From contig CANQJO010000005.1 of NCBI GenBank assembly GCA_947624255.1, forward strand, positions 62,001 through 126,000: 64,000 bases of DNA. The letters are read 5' to 3'. The position numbers and the translations under genes were made by a program. Every line of letters starts with the position of its first letter. Within the stretch, counting starts at the first letter, position 1. Shown here one piece after another: positions 26,711 to 36,131 of this stretch. The stretch is from an uncultured Ruminococcus sp. (GTDB taxonomy: Bacteria; Bacillota; Clostridia; Oscillospirales; Ruminococcaceae). The notes under the pieces were generated by a model. The model was not told the DNA's origin and did not search any database. It saw only the letters and a program-made list of their open reading frames with translations.

Positions 26711-27394
26711 ATGGAGATCTTGGAGGTAAAAAATCTTTGCAAAATTTACGGCAAGGGTGAAAATGAAGTACGTGCGCTTGATGACGTATCATTCAAAGTC
26801 AGCAAGGGAGAGTTTGTTGCGATAATCGGTCCCTCCGGTTCGGGAAAATCAACGCTGCTCCACATACTTGGCGGAGTTGATAAACCGACAAGCGGTAAGG
26901 TCTGGATGGACGGCAGCGATATCTACTCATTCAATGATGAGGAGCTTGCGATTTTCAGAAGACGGCAGGTAGGGCTTATCTATCAGTTTTACAATCTGAT
27001 ACCCGTGCTTGATGTTACGGAGAATATCACGCTTCCGGTGCTTATGGACGGTCAGAAAGTGAATCAGGCAAGGCTCAAGGAGCTGCTCGATATCCTCAAG
27101 CTCAACGGGCGTGAGAAGCATCTTCCCAATCAGCTTTCGGGCGGTCAGCAGCAGAGAGTTTCTATAGGGCGTGCTCTGATGAATGCTCCGGCGGTCGTGC
27201 TTGCGGACGAGCCTACAGGAAATCTTGACAGCAAGAACAGTCAGGAGATCGTTGATCTGTTGAAGCTGTCAAATGAAAAATATAACCAGACGCTCATTAT
27301 AATCACTCACGATGAGAAGATCGCTCTACAGGCAGACCGTGCCATTGTCATTGAGGACGGCAGGATCGCACGTGACGAGGTGATCCGCAAATGA
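26711..27394 (+). CDS. ABC transporter ATP-binding protein (MacB/BceA type)
   Basis: A 227-residue ATPase: Walker A GPSGSGKST (about 40-48), Q-loop in LIYQFYNLIP, signature LSGGQQQRV, Walker B VVLADEPTGNLDS, and H-loop ITHD. It belongs to the LolD/BceA subfamily that drives FtsX-type permeases in peptide detoxification or lipid and lipoprotein transport. It overlaps the permease gene by four bases. Confidence 0.95.
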   Translation: MEILEVKNLCKIYGKGENEVRALDDVSFKVSKGEFVAIIGPSGSGKSTLLHILGGVDKPTSGKVWMDGSDIYSFNDEELAIFRRRQVGLIYQFYNLIPVLDVTENITLPVLMDGQKVNQARLKELLDILKLNGREKHLPNQLSGGQQQRVSIGRALMNAPAVVLADEPTGNLDSKNSQEIVDLLKLSNEKYNQTLIIITHDEKIALQADRAIVIEDGRIARDEVIRK

Positions 27395-30102
27395 ATATAC
27401 TTAACAAGGTCACTTTGCAGTCACTTCTGAAAAATAAAACGAGGACGATCGTTACCATTATAGGCATTATGCTCTCGACAGCTCTGGTATGCGCAGTGAC
27501 CACATCGCTCTCCAGTGCGCTGAATTTCGGTAAAGAAAGCATTATTTACTATAACGGCAGCTGGCATGGCTCTGTTCTTGATGCAAATACGGTGATCTGC
27601 GATGAAATAACCTCTTCCGACGAGATAAAAAACAGCACGACTGCGCAGGTTCTGGGATATGCAAAAAAAGATGTTGAAAACATCTATCATCCGTATTTCA
27701 GAATATTCGGCGGCAGCAGCAATTTCGTGAAGATGCTCTCTGTGAACATCACAAGCGGACGTGCTCCCGAAAACACGCAGGAGATCATTCTGCCAAAGTT
27801 CATCAATAAATCTGATGATAGTGAGAAGTATCAGATCGGCGATACTTTCACATTTGAAATAGGCGACAGGTATTTTGATGGTGAAAAACAGGGAGCCGAT
27901 GCGCCTGCAAACCGCTATGAATACGGTGAGCTTGTCCTTGCGGACGAGGAGCTGCGTGTCCGTGAAACAAGGCAATATACCGTTGTGGGATTTTACGAAG
28001 CTGATTCGCTTACCTATGCGGACAGCTCTGCGGATATTGCTTTGACGGTTCAAGATGATGCTCCGACCGGGGAGTATATGTACCGCATATACTATGAGCT
28101 GAAAAAACCCAAACAGACATATGATTTTTCAAAAAAATACATTGACGCAGGTTGGACTGTAGACTACAACAGCGAGCTGCTTCTCTTGTCGGGAGTAACA
28201 CTTTACAAAGGCATTTTCAATATGATATACGCATTATTGGCAGTGCTTATCGGGCTGATAATGTTCGGCTCGGTCGCACTTATCTACAATGCCTTTGCAA
28301 TATCGGTCTCAGAGCGTACAAAGCAGTTCGGACTGCTCTCCTCTATAGGAGCAACGAAGAAACAGCTTCGCAAAATGGTGAGCTTTGAGGCATTTGCTGT
28401 CAGCGTCATAGGTATTCCGCTCGGAATATTCCTCGGAATTGCCGGCATCGGCGTTACGCTCGCCCTGCTGGGGGACAAATTGGCAAGCGTGATGAATATG
28501 CCGTTCAAAATGACATTATCGGTAGCTCCGTGGGCGATAGTGCTTGCCTGCATCGTAGCGATAGTGACAGTACGCATTTCGGTATGGATACCCTCACGCC
28601 GTGCGACAAGATACACAGCTATAGAGGCTATACGTCAGGTAGGAGATATCAAGGCAGAAAAAAAGCCTATAAAAACTCCCAAAATAATTTACAAGCTGTT
28701 CGGGCTTCCGGGAATAATCGCCCATAAGCATTTCAAGCGCAGCAAAAAGAGATACCGTGCAACGATATTCAGCCTGTTTATGAGTATAGTGCTGTTCATA
28801 TCGGCATCGTCCTTTACGGATTATCTTGTGAGAGTTGCCTCTGACGGATTCTATACCGAAAAATACGATGTCAGTGCTTCATATACGACAGATGATCCCG
28901 ATGAGCCTAATGAAATGTTGGAGCAAATTCTTGCTGACAGCAATACAAAAGAGGCAACATATACCATTACTGACTACAATTCCTTTAGCAATATTGATGA
29001 AAAATATTTGACCGATAAGGTGAAAAAATTTCTTAAATATACATCAGAGAGTGAAATAGAAATAGATCTGCTGTTTGAATTTGTACGTGATGAAACGTTC
29101 ATAGATCTGCTCGATGAATATGGTCTCGATCATGATGAGTATTTCAACAAAGAATCACCTCTCGGCATTGTAGTTGAGAATTTTAACCTGATCAATACCG
29201 AAACAGGAAGAATGGAATCTTACGACCTTTTCAAAGGCGATGTAAACGAAATAAAATGTTCTTTTGTAAAGGATAAGGAAGGATATTCGTTTTATGATTA
29301 TCGTGAAGACGGTATGTGCCGATATCTTGATGATGATTATGATGACTCCGACGGATCGCAGAATATATCAGATTATTTCTTAGATGTACCGGCATCGGAG
29401 GCATTGGATTCATATACTGTCCGGTCAGGAAAACGCATAACCGAAAAGCCTTATTTTGTCGGAGATACGACTTTTGCTATGATGATATATCCTCAGAGTA
29501 TGCGTGAGTACGCTATCGGCAAGCAGCTCGCATCACGTGATCCGGAATCGGATAAAGAAGATTATACTTTTTACATCATATCAAAAAATCACAGCCGTTC
29601 AGCCGAAGTTCTCACGGATATACTTCGTGAACGGGGCGGTCATGATTATGTATATGATTATGCAGCCGATGTTGAGGCACAGCGTAATCTTATATTGATC
29701 GTAAAGGTGTTTGCATACGGATTTATCGTGCTGATATCTCTTATCGCAGCAGCAAATGTCTTCAATACAATATCAACGAATATAAGCCTGCGCCGCCGTG
29801 AGTTTGCAATGCTCAGATCGGTTGGAATGTCCTCAAAGGGATTCAACAAGATGATGAATTTTGAGTGCGTATTATACGGCACAAAGGCTCTGCTGCTCGG
29901 ACTTCCCGTATCGGCAGGAGTGTGCTGGCTGATATACAGATCAATAGTTGAGGGCATGGATACAAGATTCTATATCCCGTGGAGTGCCGTTGCAATATCG
30001 GTATTGAGCGTATTTGCTGTCGTTTTCGCAACCATGATGTATGCCATGAGCAAAATAAAGAAGGATAATCCCATAGATGCCCTGAAAAATGAGAATACAT
30101 GA
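27391..30102 (+). CDS. FtsX-family ABC permease with two large extracellular domains
   Basis: A 903-residue permease. A first transmembrane helix (about 18-40) is followed by an extracellular domain (to about 275) and three helices of an FtsX core (about 280-400). The pattern then repeats: a helix near 465, a second extracellular domain (about 490-760) and three C-terminal helices. This duplicated FtsX layout differs from BceB proteins, which have a single large loop. With the upstream kinase and regulator it most likely forms a sensing and detoxification module for a cell-envelope peptide; the ligand is unknown. Confidence 0.88.
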   Translation: MNILNKVTLQSLLKNKTRTIVTIIGIMLSTALVCAVTTSLSSALNFGKESIIYYNGSWHGSVLDANTVICDEITSSDEIKNSTTAQVLGYAKKDVENIYHPYFRIFGGSSNFVKMLSVNITSGRAPENTQEIILPKFINKSDDSEKYQIGDTFTFEIGDRYFDGEKQGADAPANRYEYGELVLADEELRVRETRQYTVVGFYEADSLTYADSSADIALTVQDDAPTGEYMYRIYYELKKPKQTYDFSKKYIDAGWTVDYNSELLLLSGVTLYKGIFNMIYALLAVLIGLIMFGSVALIYNAFAISVSERTKQFGLLSSIGATKKQLRKMVSFEAFAVSVIGIPLGIFLGIAGIGVTLALLGDKLASVMNMPFKMTLSVAPWAIVLACIVAIVTVRISVWIPSRRATRYTAIEAIRQVGDIKAEKKPIKTPKIIYKLFGLPGIIAHKHFKRSKKRYRATIFSLFMSIVLFISASSFTDYLVRVASDGFYTEKYDVSASYTTDDPDEPNEMLEQILADSNTKEATYTITDYNSFSNIDEKYLTDKVKKFLKYTSESEIEIDLLFEFVRDETFIDLLDEYGLDHDEYFNKESPLGIVVENFNLINTETGRMESYDLFKGDVNEIKCSFVKDKEGYSFYDYREDGMCRYLDDDYDDSDGSQNISDYFLDVPASEALDSYTVRSGKRITEKPYFVGDTTFAMMIYPQSMREYAIGKQLASRDPESDKEDYTFYIISKNHSRSAEVLTDILRERGGHDYVYDYAADVEAQRNLILIVKVFAYGFIVLISLIAAANVFNTISTNISLRRREFAMLRSVGMSSKGFNKMMNFECVLYGTKALLLGLPVSAGVCWLIYRSIVEGMDTRFYIPWSAVAISVLSVFAVVFATMMYAMSKIKKDNPIDALKNENT

Positions 30103-30125
30103 TATAGAACAAGGAAATATAATAT

Positions 30126-30157
30126 ATCCGGAACACTGCATCGTGTTCCGGATTTTG
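30126..30157 (+). terminator. Terminator of the ABC exporter operon
   Basis: Perfect 11-bp stem ATCCGGAACAC (30126-30136) with GTGTTCCGGAT (30143-30153), six-base loop, then a short T-run. Confidence 0.88.
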
Positions 30158-30184
30158 TTATAATAAAAAAATAATCTCAGACTA

Positions 30185-30213
30185 TTGACAAAGAGGAAAA
30201 GATATGGTATATT
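30185..30213 (+). promoter_or_regulatory. Promoter of metY
   Basis: TTGACA (30185-30190), 17-bp spacer, TATATT (30208-30213). Confidence 0.75.
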
Positions 30214-30221
30214 ATATTCAT

Positions 30222-30242
30222 AACCTACTTAACAGATAGGAT
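30222..30242 (+). promoter_or_regulatory. Possible Rrf2-type operator at metY
   Basis: An imperfect palindrome with arms CCTA (30224-30227) and TAGG (30237-30240) around an AT-rich centre, starting about ten bases after the -10 box, near the predicted transcript start. CCTA…TAGG arms recall Rrf2-family (CymR/IscR-like) sites in Firmicutes; the regulator is not in the window. Confidence 0.35.
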
Positions 30243-30272
30243 AATTGAATATATAGAAAGGTCATGAAATTT

Positions 30273-31553
30273 ATGAGTTATAAGTTTGAAACTATCCAGA
30301 TCCATGCGGGACAGGAGTCTCCCGATCCTGCCACCGATGCAAGAGCAGTACCGATCTATGCCACGACCTCATATGTTTTTAAGGATTCCGCACAGGCAGC
30401 CGCACGCTTCGGACTAACAGAGAGCGGCAACATCTATACACGTCTGATGAATCCCACATCCGATGTTCTTGAAAAGAGAATAGCGGCTCTTGAGGGCGGT
30501 GCAGCGGCTCTCTCGGTAGCAACAGGCTCGGCAGCCGTTACATATGCCGTACAGAATATCGCACTTGCAGGGGATCATGTTGTCTCTTCGTCAAACCTTT
30601 ACGGCGGTACATATAACCTCTTTGCAAATACGCTGAAAGAACAGGGAATAACTACGACTTTTGTTGATCCCTCCGATCCGGCTAATTTTGAGAACGCCAT
30701 AAAAGAGAATACAAAGCTCCTTTATGCGGAGGTTCTCGGCAACCCGAATTCCGATGTAATTGACATTGAGGCAATTGCTGATGTAGCTCACAGGCACGGT
30801 ATCCCCCTTATCGTGGACAGCACATTTGCTACGCCATACCTTATCAGACCGATCGAGCACGGCGCAGATATCGTTGTTCATTCTGCAACTAAATTTATCG
30901 GCGGACATGGTACGGTAATGGGCGGTCTTATCATAGACGGCGGAAAATTCGACTGGGCACAGAACGATAAATTTCCGGGACTTTCCAAGCCTAATCCCTC
31001 TTATCACGGGATCGTTTTCACTGAGGCTTGCGGCAATATCGCCTATGTTATGAAGATACGCACTACCTTGCTGAGAGATCAGGGAGCTGCGATCTCTCCG
31101 TTCAATTCTTTCCTGCTGCTCCAAGGACTTGAAACGCTCTCACTGAGAGTTGAGCGTCATGTTGAAAATGCGCTGAAAGTTGTGGAGTATCTGAAAAATC
31201 ATCCACAGGTCGCAAAGGTGAATCATCCCTCTCTTGAAACGGGACGGGCAAAAGAACTGTATGACAAATACTTCCCCAACGGAGCAGGCTCTATCTTCAC
31301 ATTTGAGATAAAGGGTGACGGAGAAACTGCGAAAAAGTTTACAGAAAGCCTGAAACTGTTCTCACTTCTTGCCAATGTTGCTGATGTAAAATCTCTTGTA
31401 ATTCATCCGGCATCGACAACACACTCTCAGATGAACGAAGAGGAGCTGGCATCGGCAGGAATAAGTCCGGCGACGGTGAGACTCTCGATCGGAACGGAGC
31501 ATATTGACGATATAATTGCCGATCTTGAGCAGGGCTTTGAAGCTGTCAAATAA
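30273..31553 (+). CDS. metY: O-acetylhomoserine sulfhydrylase / aminocarboxypropyltransferase
   Basis: A PLP enzyme of the Cys/Met metabolism gamma family that makes homocysteine from O-acetylhomoserine and sulfide (or methionine from methanethiol). The N terminus [15 protein letters not shown], the YTRLMNPT motif and the PLP-lysine segment [14 protein letters not shown] are characteristic; about 426 residues is the usual size for MetY, longer than MetB or MetC. The start could also be the ATG at 30264, but that is only two bases after the AGAAAGG site. Single gene with its own promoter. Confidence 0.93.
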   Translation: MSYKFETIQIHAGQESPDPATDARAVPIYATTSYVFKDSAQAAARFGLTESGNIYTRLMNPTSDVLEKRIAALEGGAAALSVATGSAAVTYAVQNIALAGDHVVSSSNLYGGTYNLFANTLKEQGITTTFVDPSDPANFENAIKENTKLLYAEVLGNPNSDVIDIEAIADVAHRHGIPLIVDSTFATPYLIRPIEHGADIVVHSATKFIGGHGTVMGGLIIDGGKFDWAQNDKFPGLSKPNPSYHGIVFTEACGNIAYVMKIRTTLLRDQGAAISPFNSFLLLQGLETLSLRVERHVENALKVVEYLKNHPQVAKVNHPSLETGRAKELYDKYFPNGAGSIFTFEIKGDGETAKKFTESLKLFSLLANVADVKSLVIHPASTTHSQMNEEELASAGISPATVRLSIGTEHIDDIIADLEQGFEAVK

Positions 31554-31563
31554 AAAGCAAAAA

Positions 31564-31615
31564 CGGTATCCTCCCGATGAACTTGAGATTGGGAAGATAC
31601 CGCTTCATTTTATTA
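31564..31615 (+). terminator. Probable terminator of metY
   Basis: CGGTATC (31564-31570) pairs with GATACCG (31596-31602), with further TCCC/GGGA pairing inside, followed by a T-rich stretch. It faces the end of the convergent SCIFF maturase gene. Confidence 0.6.
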
Positions 31616-31655
31616 TGCACTCCGGTCTGTTTCCGGACATTTCATAAGGACAACA

Positions 31656-33038
31656 TTAGCCCTCATCGGTCTGCTCCTGTTCTTTGAAAATGCGTGCAGC
31701 TTTCATCATAATAGCACATTCCAGCCGTTTCTTTTCAAGCTGGCACGAGAGCTTATGAGCTGTTCTGATATCGCCCATATACCGGTAATTATTGGCGTTG
31801 CAGCCGCCGCTGCAATAGAATTTTGCCCAGCACTTTTTGCAGTCCGGCTTTGAGTATACATGAGCCTTGGAGAAATCCTCTTTCATTTCCATGTTGAAAG
31901 TGCCGAGATCAATATTGCCCATTTTATATTCGTCAATACCCACAAACTGGTGACACGGGAATATATCTCCATCGGGAGTTATCGCCACATAGTCGTTTCC
32001 GCAGCCGCAGCCACGGAGTCTCTTTACAGCACAAGGTCCCTGATCAAGATCTATCATAAAGTGGAAAAAGTTGAATTTTCCGCCTTTTTTCTCATTATCG
32101 AGTATTCTCACGGCAAGGCGTTCATACTCTTTGAAAACGGCAGGGAGCTCCTTTTCGGTGAGTGCAAACTCCTCGGAATCACTTACCACTGGTTCGATTG
32201 AGATCTGGTCGAAGCCCTGTTCATAGAGACTGAAAACGTCATCGGAAAAATCAAGGTTGCGGCTTGTAAATGTTCCTCTGACATAATATTCTTTATCGCA
32301 TCTGCCGGAAACGAGTTTCTTGAAAAGGGGCAGTATACGGTCATAACTGCCCGAGCCGTCAGGACGTATTCTCATATAGTCGTTGATCTCTTTTCTGCCG
32401 TCGATAGAGAGCACGACATTTGACATTTCTTTGTTTATGAAGTCGATCTTGTCGTCGTCAAGAAGTATGCCGTTTGTAGTTATGGTAAATCGGAATTTTT
32501 TGCCGTACTCAGCCTCGCAGGAGCGTGCATAATTCACCACCTGCTTTACGACATCAAAGTTCATAAGAGGTTCGCCGCCGAAGAAATCGACTTCAAGAGT
32601 AGTTCTGTCTCCGGAATTTTCGAGCAGGAAATCAATAGCGTGCTTGCCCGTTTCAAATGACATGAGCTTGCGTCCCTTGCCGAAATCTCCCGTTGAGGCA
32701 AAGCAGTATCTGCACCTCAGATTACAGTCATGTGCGATATTCAGACACATTGACTTTATGGGAGAGGCTACGGAGAATTTTGCATATTTTTCGTAGTCAT
32801 CATCAGAGAAGAGTATTTTTTCATTGTAAAGCTCAACGATCTCGTTGTAGCATGATTCGATATCCTCTCTTTCGTACGAACGAGACAGCTTTTCCACGAC
32901 CTTTTGAGGGCAATTTTCCTCGAAGGGAGGTTCAACATTATCCAGCAGGTCGTAAGTAAGCTCGTCTACGATATGGACACCGCCGCTGTTTACATCAAGG
33001 ACGATATTGGATCCGTTGAGTTTATACTTATGTATCAT
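31656..33038 (-). CDS. scfB: SCIFF peptide maturase, radical SAM/SPASM thioether-forming enzyme
   Basis: The N terminus MIHKYKLNGSNIVLDVNSG is the hallmark of the maturase that forms Cys-Thr thioether bridges in the SCIFF ranthipeptide. The radical SAM motif is C105/C109/C112 (CNLRCRYC). The SPASM region carries many cysteines (GCGCGNDY, FPCHQF, CKKCWAKFYCSGGC) for auxiliary Fe-S clusters. At 460 residues it has family length. The ATG at 33038 is used since AAAGGTG precedes it and the conserved N terminus starts there. The precursor gene lies 163 bp upstream. Confidence 0.96.
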   Translation of the reverse strand: MIHKYKLNGSNIVLDVNSGGVHIVDELTYDLLDNVEPPFEENCPQKVVEKLSRSYEREDIESCYNEIVELYNEKILFSDDDYEKYAKFSVASPIKSMCLNIAHDCNLRCRYCFASTGDFGKGRKLMSFETGKHAIDFLLENSGDRTTLEVDFFGGEPLMNFDVVKQVVNYARSCEAEYGKKFRFTITTNGILLDDDKIDFINKEMSNVVLSIDGRKEINDYMRIRPDGSGSYDRILPLFKKLVSGRCDKEYYVRGTFTSRNLDFSDDVFSLYEQGFDQISIEPVVSDSEEFALTEKELPAVFKEYERLAVRILDNEKKGGKFNFFHFMIDLDQGPCAVKRLRGCGCGNDYVAITPDGDIFPCHQFVGIDEYKMGNIDLGTFNMEMKEDFSKAHVYSKPDCKKCWAKFYCSGGCNANNYRYMGDIRTAHKLSCQLEKKRLECAIMMKAARIFKEQEQTDEG

Positions 33039-33057
33039 ATAAAACACCTTTCGCATC

Positions 33058-33117
33058 AAAAAATCTGAGGCAGCACAGAAAACTGCACCACGGCGCAGCT
33101 CCCGGAATACTGCCTCA
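33058..33117 (-). terminator. Attenuator-like hairpin between SCIFF precursor and maturase genes
   Basis: On the minus strand TGAGGCAG (33117-33110) pairs with CTGCCTCA (33073-33066), enclosing a second GC-rich stem, then GATTTTTT. It would leave more transcript of the peptide gene than of the maturase gene. Confidence 0.7.
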
Positions 33118-33201
33118 ATTATTTTTGCCATATGCACATGGCGAGCCGCCGCTGACGGTCAACTTGGATATTACAGAGGTGAGTATAACCACTTTGTTTG
33201 A

Positions 33202-33339
33202 TTATCTCTCACACTTCTGATTGGCAACAGTGCATGATGTTTTGCAGGCAGACTGGCATGATGCCTGACACTTACCGCATCCGCCCTTCTGAGCAGACTC
33301 CTTGAGATTAGCCTTGTTGATAGTCCGGATATGCTTCAT
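33202..33339 (-). CDS. scfA: SCIFF precursor peptide (six cysteines in forty-five residues)
   Basis: A 45-residue gene. The leader starts MKHIRTINKANLKES, and the core holds six cysteines at positions 21, 24, 28, 32, 36 and 43, spaced as CxxCxxxCxxxCxxxC then C. This is the near-universal clostridial SCIFF peptide, matured by the downstream radical SAM enzyme into a ranthipeptide. The ATG at 33339 follows AGGAGGT. Its biological role in Clostridia is unsettled; signalling and metabolic regulation have been proposed. Confidence 0.96.
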   Translation of the reverse strand: MKHIRTINKANLKESAQKGGCGKCQASCQSACKTSCTVANQKCER

Positions 33340-33385
33340 GATCTTGACCTCCTATGGGAAAATACGGTTATCCCGCTACCATAAA

Positions 33386-33414
33386 ATTATATCACATTTA
33401 TGAAATTTTTTCAA
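33386..33414 (-). promoter_or_regulatory. Promoter of the SCIFF operon
   Basis: Minus strand: TTGAAA (33414-33409), 17-bp spacer, TATAAT (33391-33386). Confidence 0.8.
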
Positions 33415-33485
33415 GAGTTTTTTGAAAGAAAAAAGATATTTGCAAAAATTAGGTATTTTTTACAATATTGTTGAATATGATATAT

Positions 33486-34685
33486 CTATTTTGTCTCTTT
33501 CTGCTGAATTTTTTCCTCCTCCTGTTTTACGAAGATATCCTTTTGCACACCGATATCTCCCTCAAGCTTATATGTTACGGCGGCAGTGAGTGCCTCCTCA
33601 TTTTCGGTAAAATTTATATCACGGCTGATGATCCTGACATCGCTGAGAAAGTTTTTTTCATAGAGGTATATTTTCTCCATGATCCTGTCCTCAAGCTCCT
33701 CACGGGAGTATACCGTTTCAGTAAGCTCAGTCTCTGTAAGATGCTTTTTCACCGTTCCCAGAGGCAGCTCCTTTCCGAAGATGCGGAGCCGGCTTTCAGA
33801 GATATCCGTTGAAAAGCTGGTGAATTTGTTCCAACCGCCGGGCAGAGGAATATTTACACTGAACAGATGCAGATATTTCTTGTCGGCAGTCTTACCCGTG
33901 GGAATATATCTCACCGGATCAAACTCCTCTGTAAATGTGATCGTCTCATCGTAGATCCCGGTTATCACCCCCATGGAGTGATGAAGTATTGCGTGACCGT
34001 TTGCATTTTCGCTTACACCGCTGACAAGAAGCGTTCCCTCAGGGACGTAATCTCCTACCTTGTGCATGAGAAAGCCGTCCTGAACTGTCACCGCTGTGAT
34101 CTGAGCGCTTTTCCCTGCCACAAGATTGCAGGGAACACGATCACGAGTCATTTCAGGTCGGGGAACGATCTCTGTTATTTCAACAACAATTCTGTTGCCC
34201 GTATGACGTATTCCTGCCCATGATATGTCCTCAACCATGAGCCGCAGCCGATTTTCACAGTAGTGAAAGTCGATATCACGGATAGAAGCTCCCGGTTTTA
34301 TGTCAAGCTCATTTAGTGCGGCAATTATATCCTCATCGCTGACGCAGGAATTTCCCTGTATGTCAATAGTTACCACCACATTTGAAAAATACAGTGCCAG
34401 TGATACGGCGATCACAATGCCGATGAGAAGTCCTATTCGCTTACGGTATTTCAGCAGTATCATGGAAAGTGTCCTATATTCTGCGCTTTTCAGCTCGACA
34501 TTACATTCTTCTGCCATTTGCTCCACCTTTGGCAGGTCGTGGCGGTAGATCTCGCCGTAAAATATATCCTTTTTACAGTATTGCCCGAAGCAGCAGATCC
34601 TGCCGCTGTGTATCATATTGATAAATCGGTAGATATTTTTCCCCTGAGCGTTTATCCTGACACAGCCGAGAAGCTGATTTTTCAT
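33486..34685 (-). CDS. yqfD: Sporulation protein YqfD
   Basis: A 399-residue protein with one transmembrane helix (about residues 85-105). A short N-terminal domain precedes it and a long, probably extracytoplasmic domain follows, beginning VTIDIQGNSCVSDEDIIAALN (POTRA-like). YqfD is made in the mother cell under sigma-E in spore formers and is needed for normal stage IV sporulation. The ATG at 34685 follows AAAGGAG, and the start overlaps the yqfC stop by four bases. Confidence 0.9.
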   Translation of the reverse strand: MKNQLLGCVRINAQGKNIYRFINMIHSGRICCFGQYCKKDIFYGEIYRHDLPKVEQMAEECNVELKSAEYRTLSMILLKYRKRIGLLIGIVIAVSLALYFSNVVVTIDIQGNSCVSDEDIIAALNELDIKPGASIRDIDFHYCENRLRLMVEDISWAGIRHTGNRIVVEITEIVPRPEMTRDRVPCNLVAGKSAQITAVTVQDGFLMHKVGDYVPEGTLLVSGVSENANGHAILHHSMGVITGIYDETITFTEEFDPVRYIPTGKTADKKYLHLFSVNIPLPGGWNKFTSFSTDISESRLRIFGKELPLGTVKKHLTETELTETVYSREELEDRIMEKIYLYEKNFLSDVRIISRDINFTENEEALTAAVTYKLEGDIGVQKDIFVKQEEEKIQQKETK

Positions 34686-34972
34686 TTGCTGCTGCTCCTT
34701 TCGATGAACTCGACCTGAGAGATCCGTCCCCGTATGATGAGTCCCTTTGTTTTGAAGTCGTAGGCACGAAGACCGCTGCCCCATATTTGAATACAGAGCC
34801 TGCCGGAGATGAGTTTCATGAAGACATCATTGTATTCTTCGATGCGCCGACAATTTTCTATCACAAGCTCACGGTTGCAGTCAAAATGTATCTGCGGAGT
34901 CAGGTAGAACAGGTCTCTTGCTTTGTCTGTAAATTTTTCCGGCAATGTGAACACGCTCCTCGCCCTTATCAC
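34682..34972 (-). CDS. yqfC: YabP/YqfC-family sporulation protein
   Basis: A 96-residue YabP/YqfC family protein: LTPQIHFDCNRELVIENCRR and the C-terminal YDFKTKGLIIRGRISQVEFIE are typical. The ATGA overlap with yqfD gives the usual yqfCD pair. The start is a GTG at 34972 with only a weak upstream ribosome site, so the true start may differ by some codons. Confidence 0.88.
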   Translation of the reverse strand: MIRARSVFTLPEKFTDKARDLFYLTPQIHFDCNRELVIENCRRIEEYNDVFMKLISGRLCIQIWGSGLRAYDFKTKGLIIRGRISQVEFIERSSSK

Positions 34973-35019
34973 GGGAATAATTTTCTACCCTAAATAATAT
35001 GATGTAAAGGGTGATAAAT

Positions 35020-36114
35020 ATGAAAAAACTGAAAGAAACGGTAATTCTTTCTCTGAAAATTGCCGCTGTTACGGGAGCGATCATCTACTGCTTTGTCGGA
35101 GCTTCACAGGTAAGAGAGGCTGTTTCAGCCGGTATCGAGCGGTGCATCTATGTCATAATTCCGTCATTATATGCAATGATGGCTGTATCAATGCTGATGA
35201 TAAGGAGCGGGATCGTAACTTTCGCCGCAGGCTCAATTGACCGTATCGCACATATTATCGGACTTACAGGTGAGGAACTTCTCATTTTTTTATTCAGCAT
35301 AACAGCAGGATATCCTGTAGGCACAAAAATGCTCTGTGCCCGTGGGGAGAATATTTCCCGGAGCAGGACAGAGCTTCTTGCAGGAGTTTGCTTTGGTGCA
35401 GGACCTGCTTTTATTTCAGGATGTATCTCACACAGACTATACGGCTCGGACAGGATAGACAGTCTGCTGATGCTTTCATGCTTCACGGCGAATATTATCC
35501 TCGTTTTGGTCATATCTCCCGTACTTCGCAGATATCCTCCGCCGGAGGCAAAACATCGCCGGATAATGATGAACAGCGATCTTCTTACGGAATGCATACT
35601 CAGCGCAGGACGCTCAATAGGAGAAATATGTTTCATGGTGACGGCATTTGCGATCATCACGTATGCTCTTGAAGCCTGCGGAGCTGTAGATATTGCAGGA
35701 GCACTGCTATCCGCTGTGACCGATCTTGACAAGGAGAGTGCAGGGGCGGTATTACGCTCTTTTCTTGATGTGACTGCCGTGGAGGGCTTCCCTGCCGGAG
35801 ATTACCGTCTGCTGCCATGGATAAGCGCTCTCACATCATTCGGCGGAGTGTGTGTGATGCTCCAGATAGCAGCCGCAGCCTCCGGAAAAATACGTATCGG
35901 TGTTGTAATTCCCATGAGGATATGCGCAGCATTTATCAGCTTTTTTGTATGCCGTCTGCTGATGCCGTTTATGCTGCGCAGAGAATCGGTCTCAGTCTCA
36001 ACATCGGAGGTACATATTATAAATTCGCCGTCGCCGATACCGTCAGTGCTGCTCATAATAATGACGCTTGTGCTTTTTCGGGAGTACGGTATGCTGCGAA
36101 AAAAAGTCTCCTGA
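35020..36114 (+). CDS. YlbJ-like sporulation membrane protein (nucleoside recognition/Gate family)
   Basis: A 364-residue protein with about eight transmembrane segments. ITAGYPVGTKMLCA and LAGVCFGAGPAFISGCI correspond to the conserved Gate-domain blocks of YlbJ. In Bacillus YlbJ (SpoVV) moves dipicolinic acid across the outer forespore membrane, and a spore role fits the divergent yqfCD next door. The ATG at 35020 is used because AAAGGGTG (35006-35013) lies six bases before it. It differs from B. subtilis YlbJ enough that orthology is not certain. Confidence 0.75.
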   Translation: MKKLKETVILSLKIAAVTGAIIYCFVGASQVREAVSAGIERCIYVIIPSLYAMMAVSMLMIRSGIVTFAAGSIDRIAHIIGLTGEELLIFLFSITAGYPVGTKMLCARGENISRSRTELLAGVCFGAGPAFISGCISHRLYGSDRIDSLLMLSCFTANIILVLVISPVLRRYPPPEAKHRRIMMNSDLLTECILSAGRSIGEICFMVTAFAIITYALEACGAVDIAGALLSAVTDLDKESAGAVLRSFLDVTAVEGFPAGDYRLLPWISALTSFGGVCVMLQIAAAASGKIRIGVVIPMRICAAFISFFVCRLLMPFMLRRESVSVSTSEVHIINSPSPIPSVLLIIMTLVLFREYGMLRKKVS

Positions 36115-36128
36115 TCTCTCAGGAGACT
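36099..36128. terminator. Convergent terminator between ylbJ-like and response-regulator genes
   Basis: Perfect 10-bp stem AGTCTCCTGA (36105-36114) with TCAGGAGACT (36119-36128). Seven A precede it, forming a T-run for the minus strand, and TATTTTTC follows shortly on the plus strand. The stem includes the ylbJ-like stop codon. Confidence 0.85.
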
Positions 36129-36131
36129 TCT

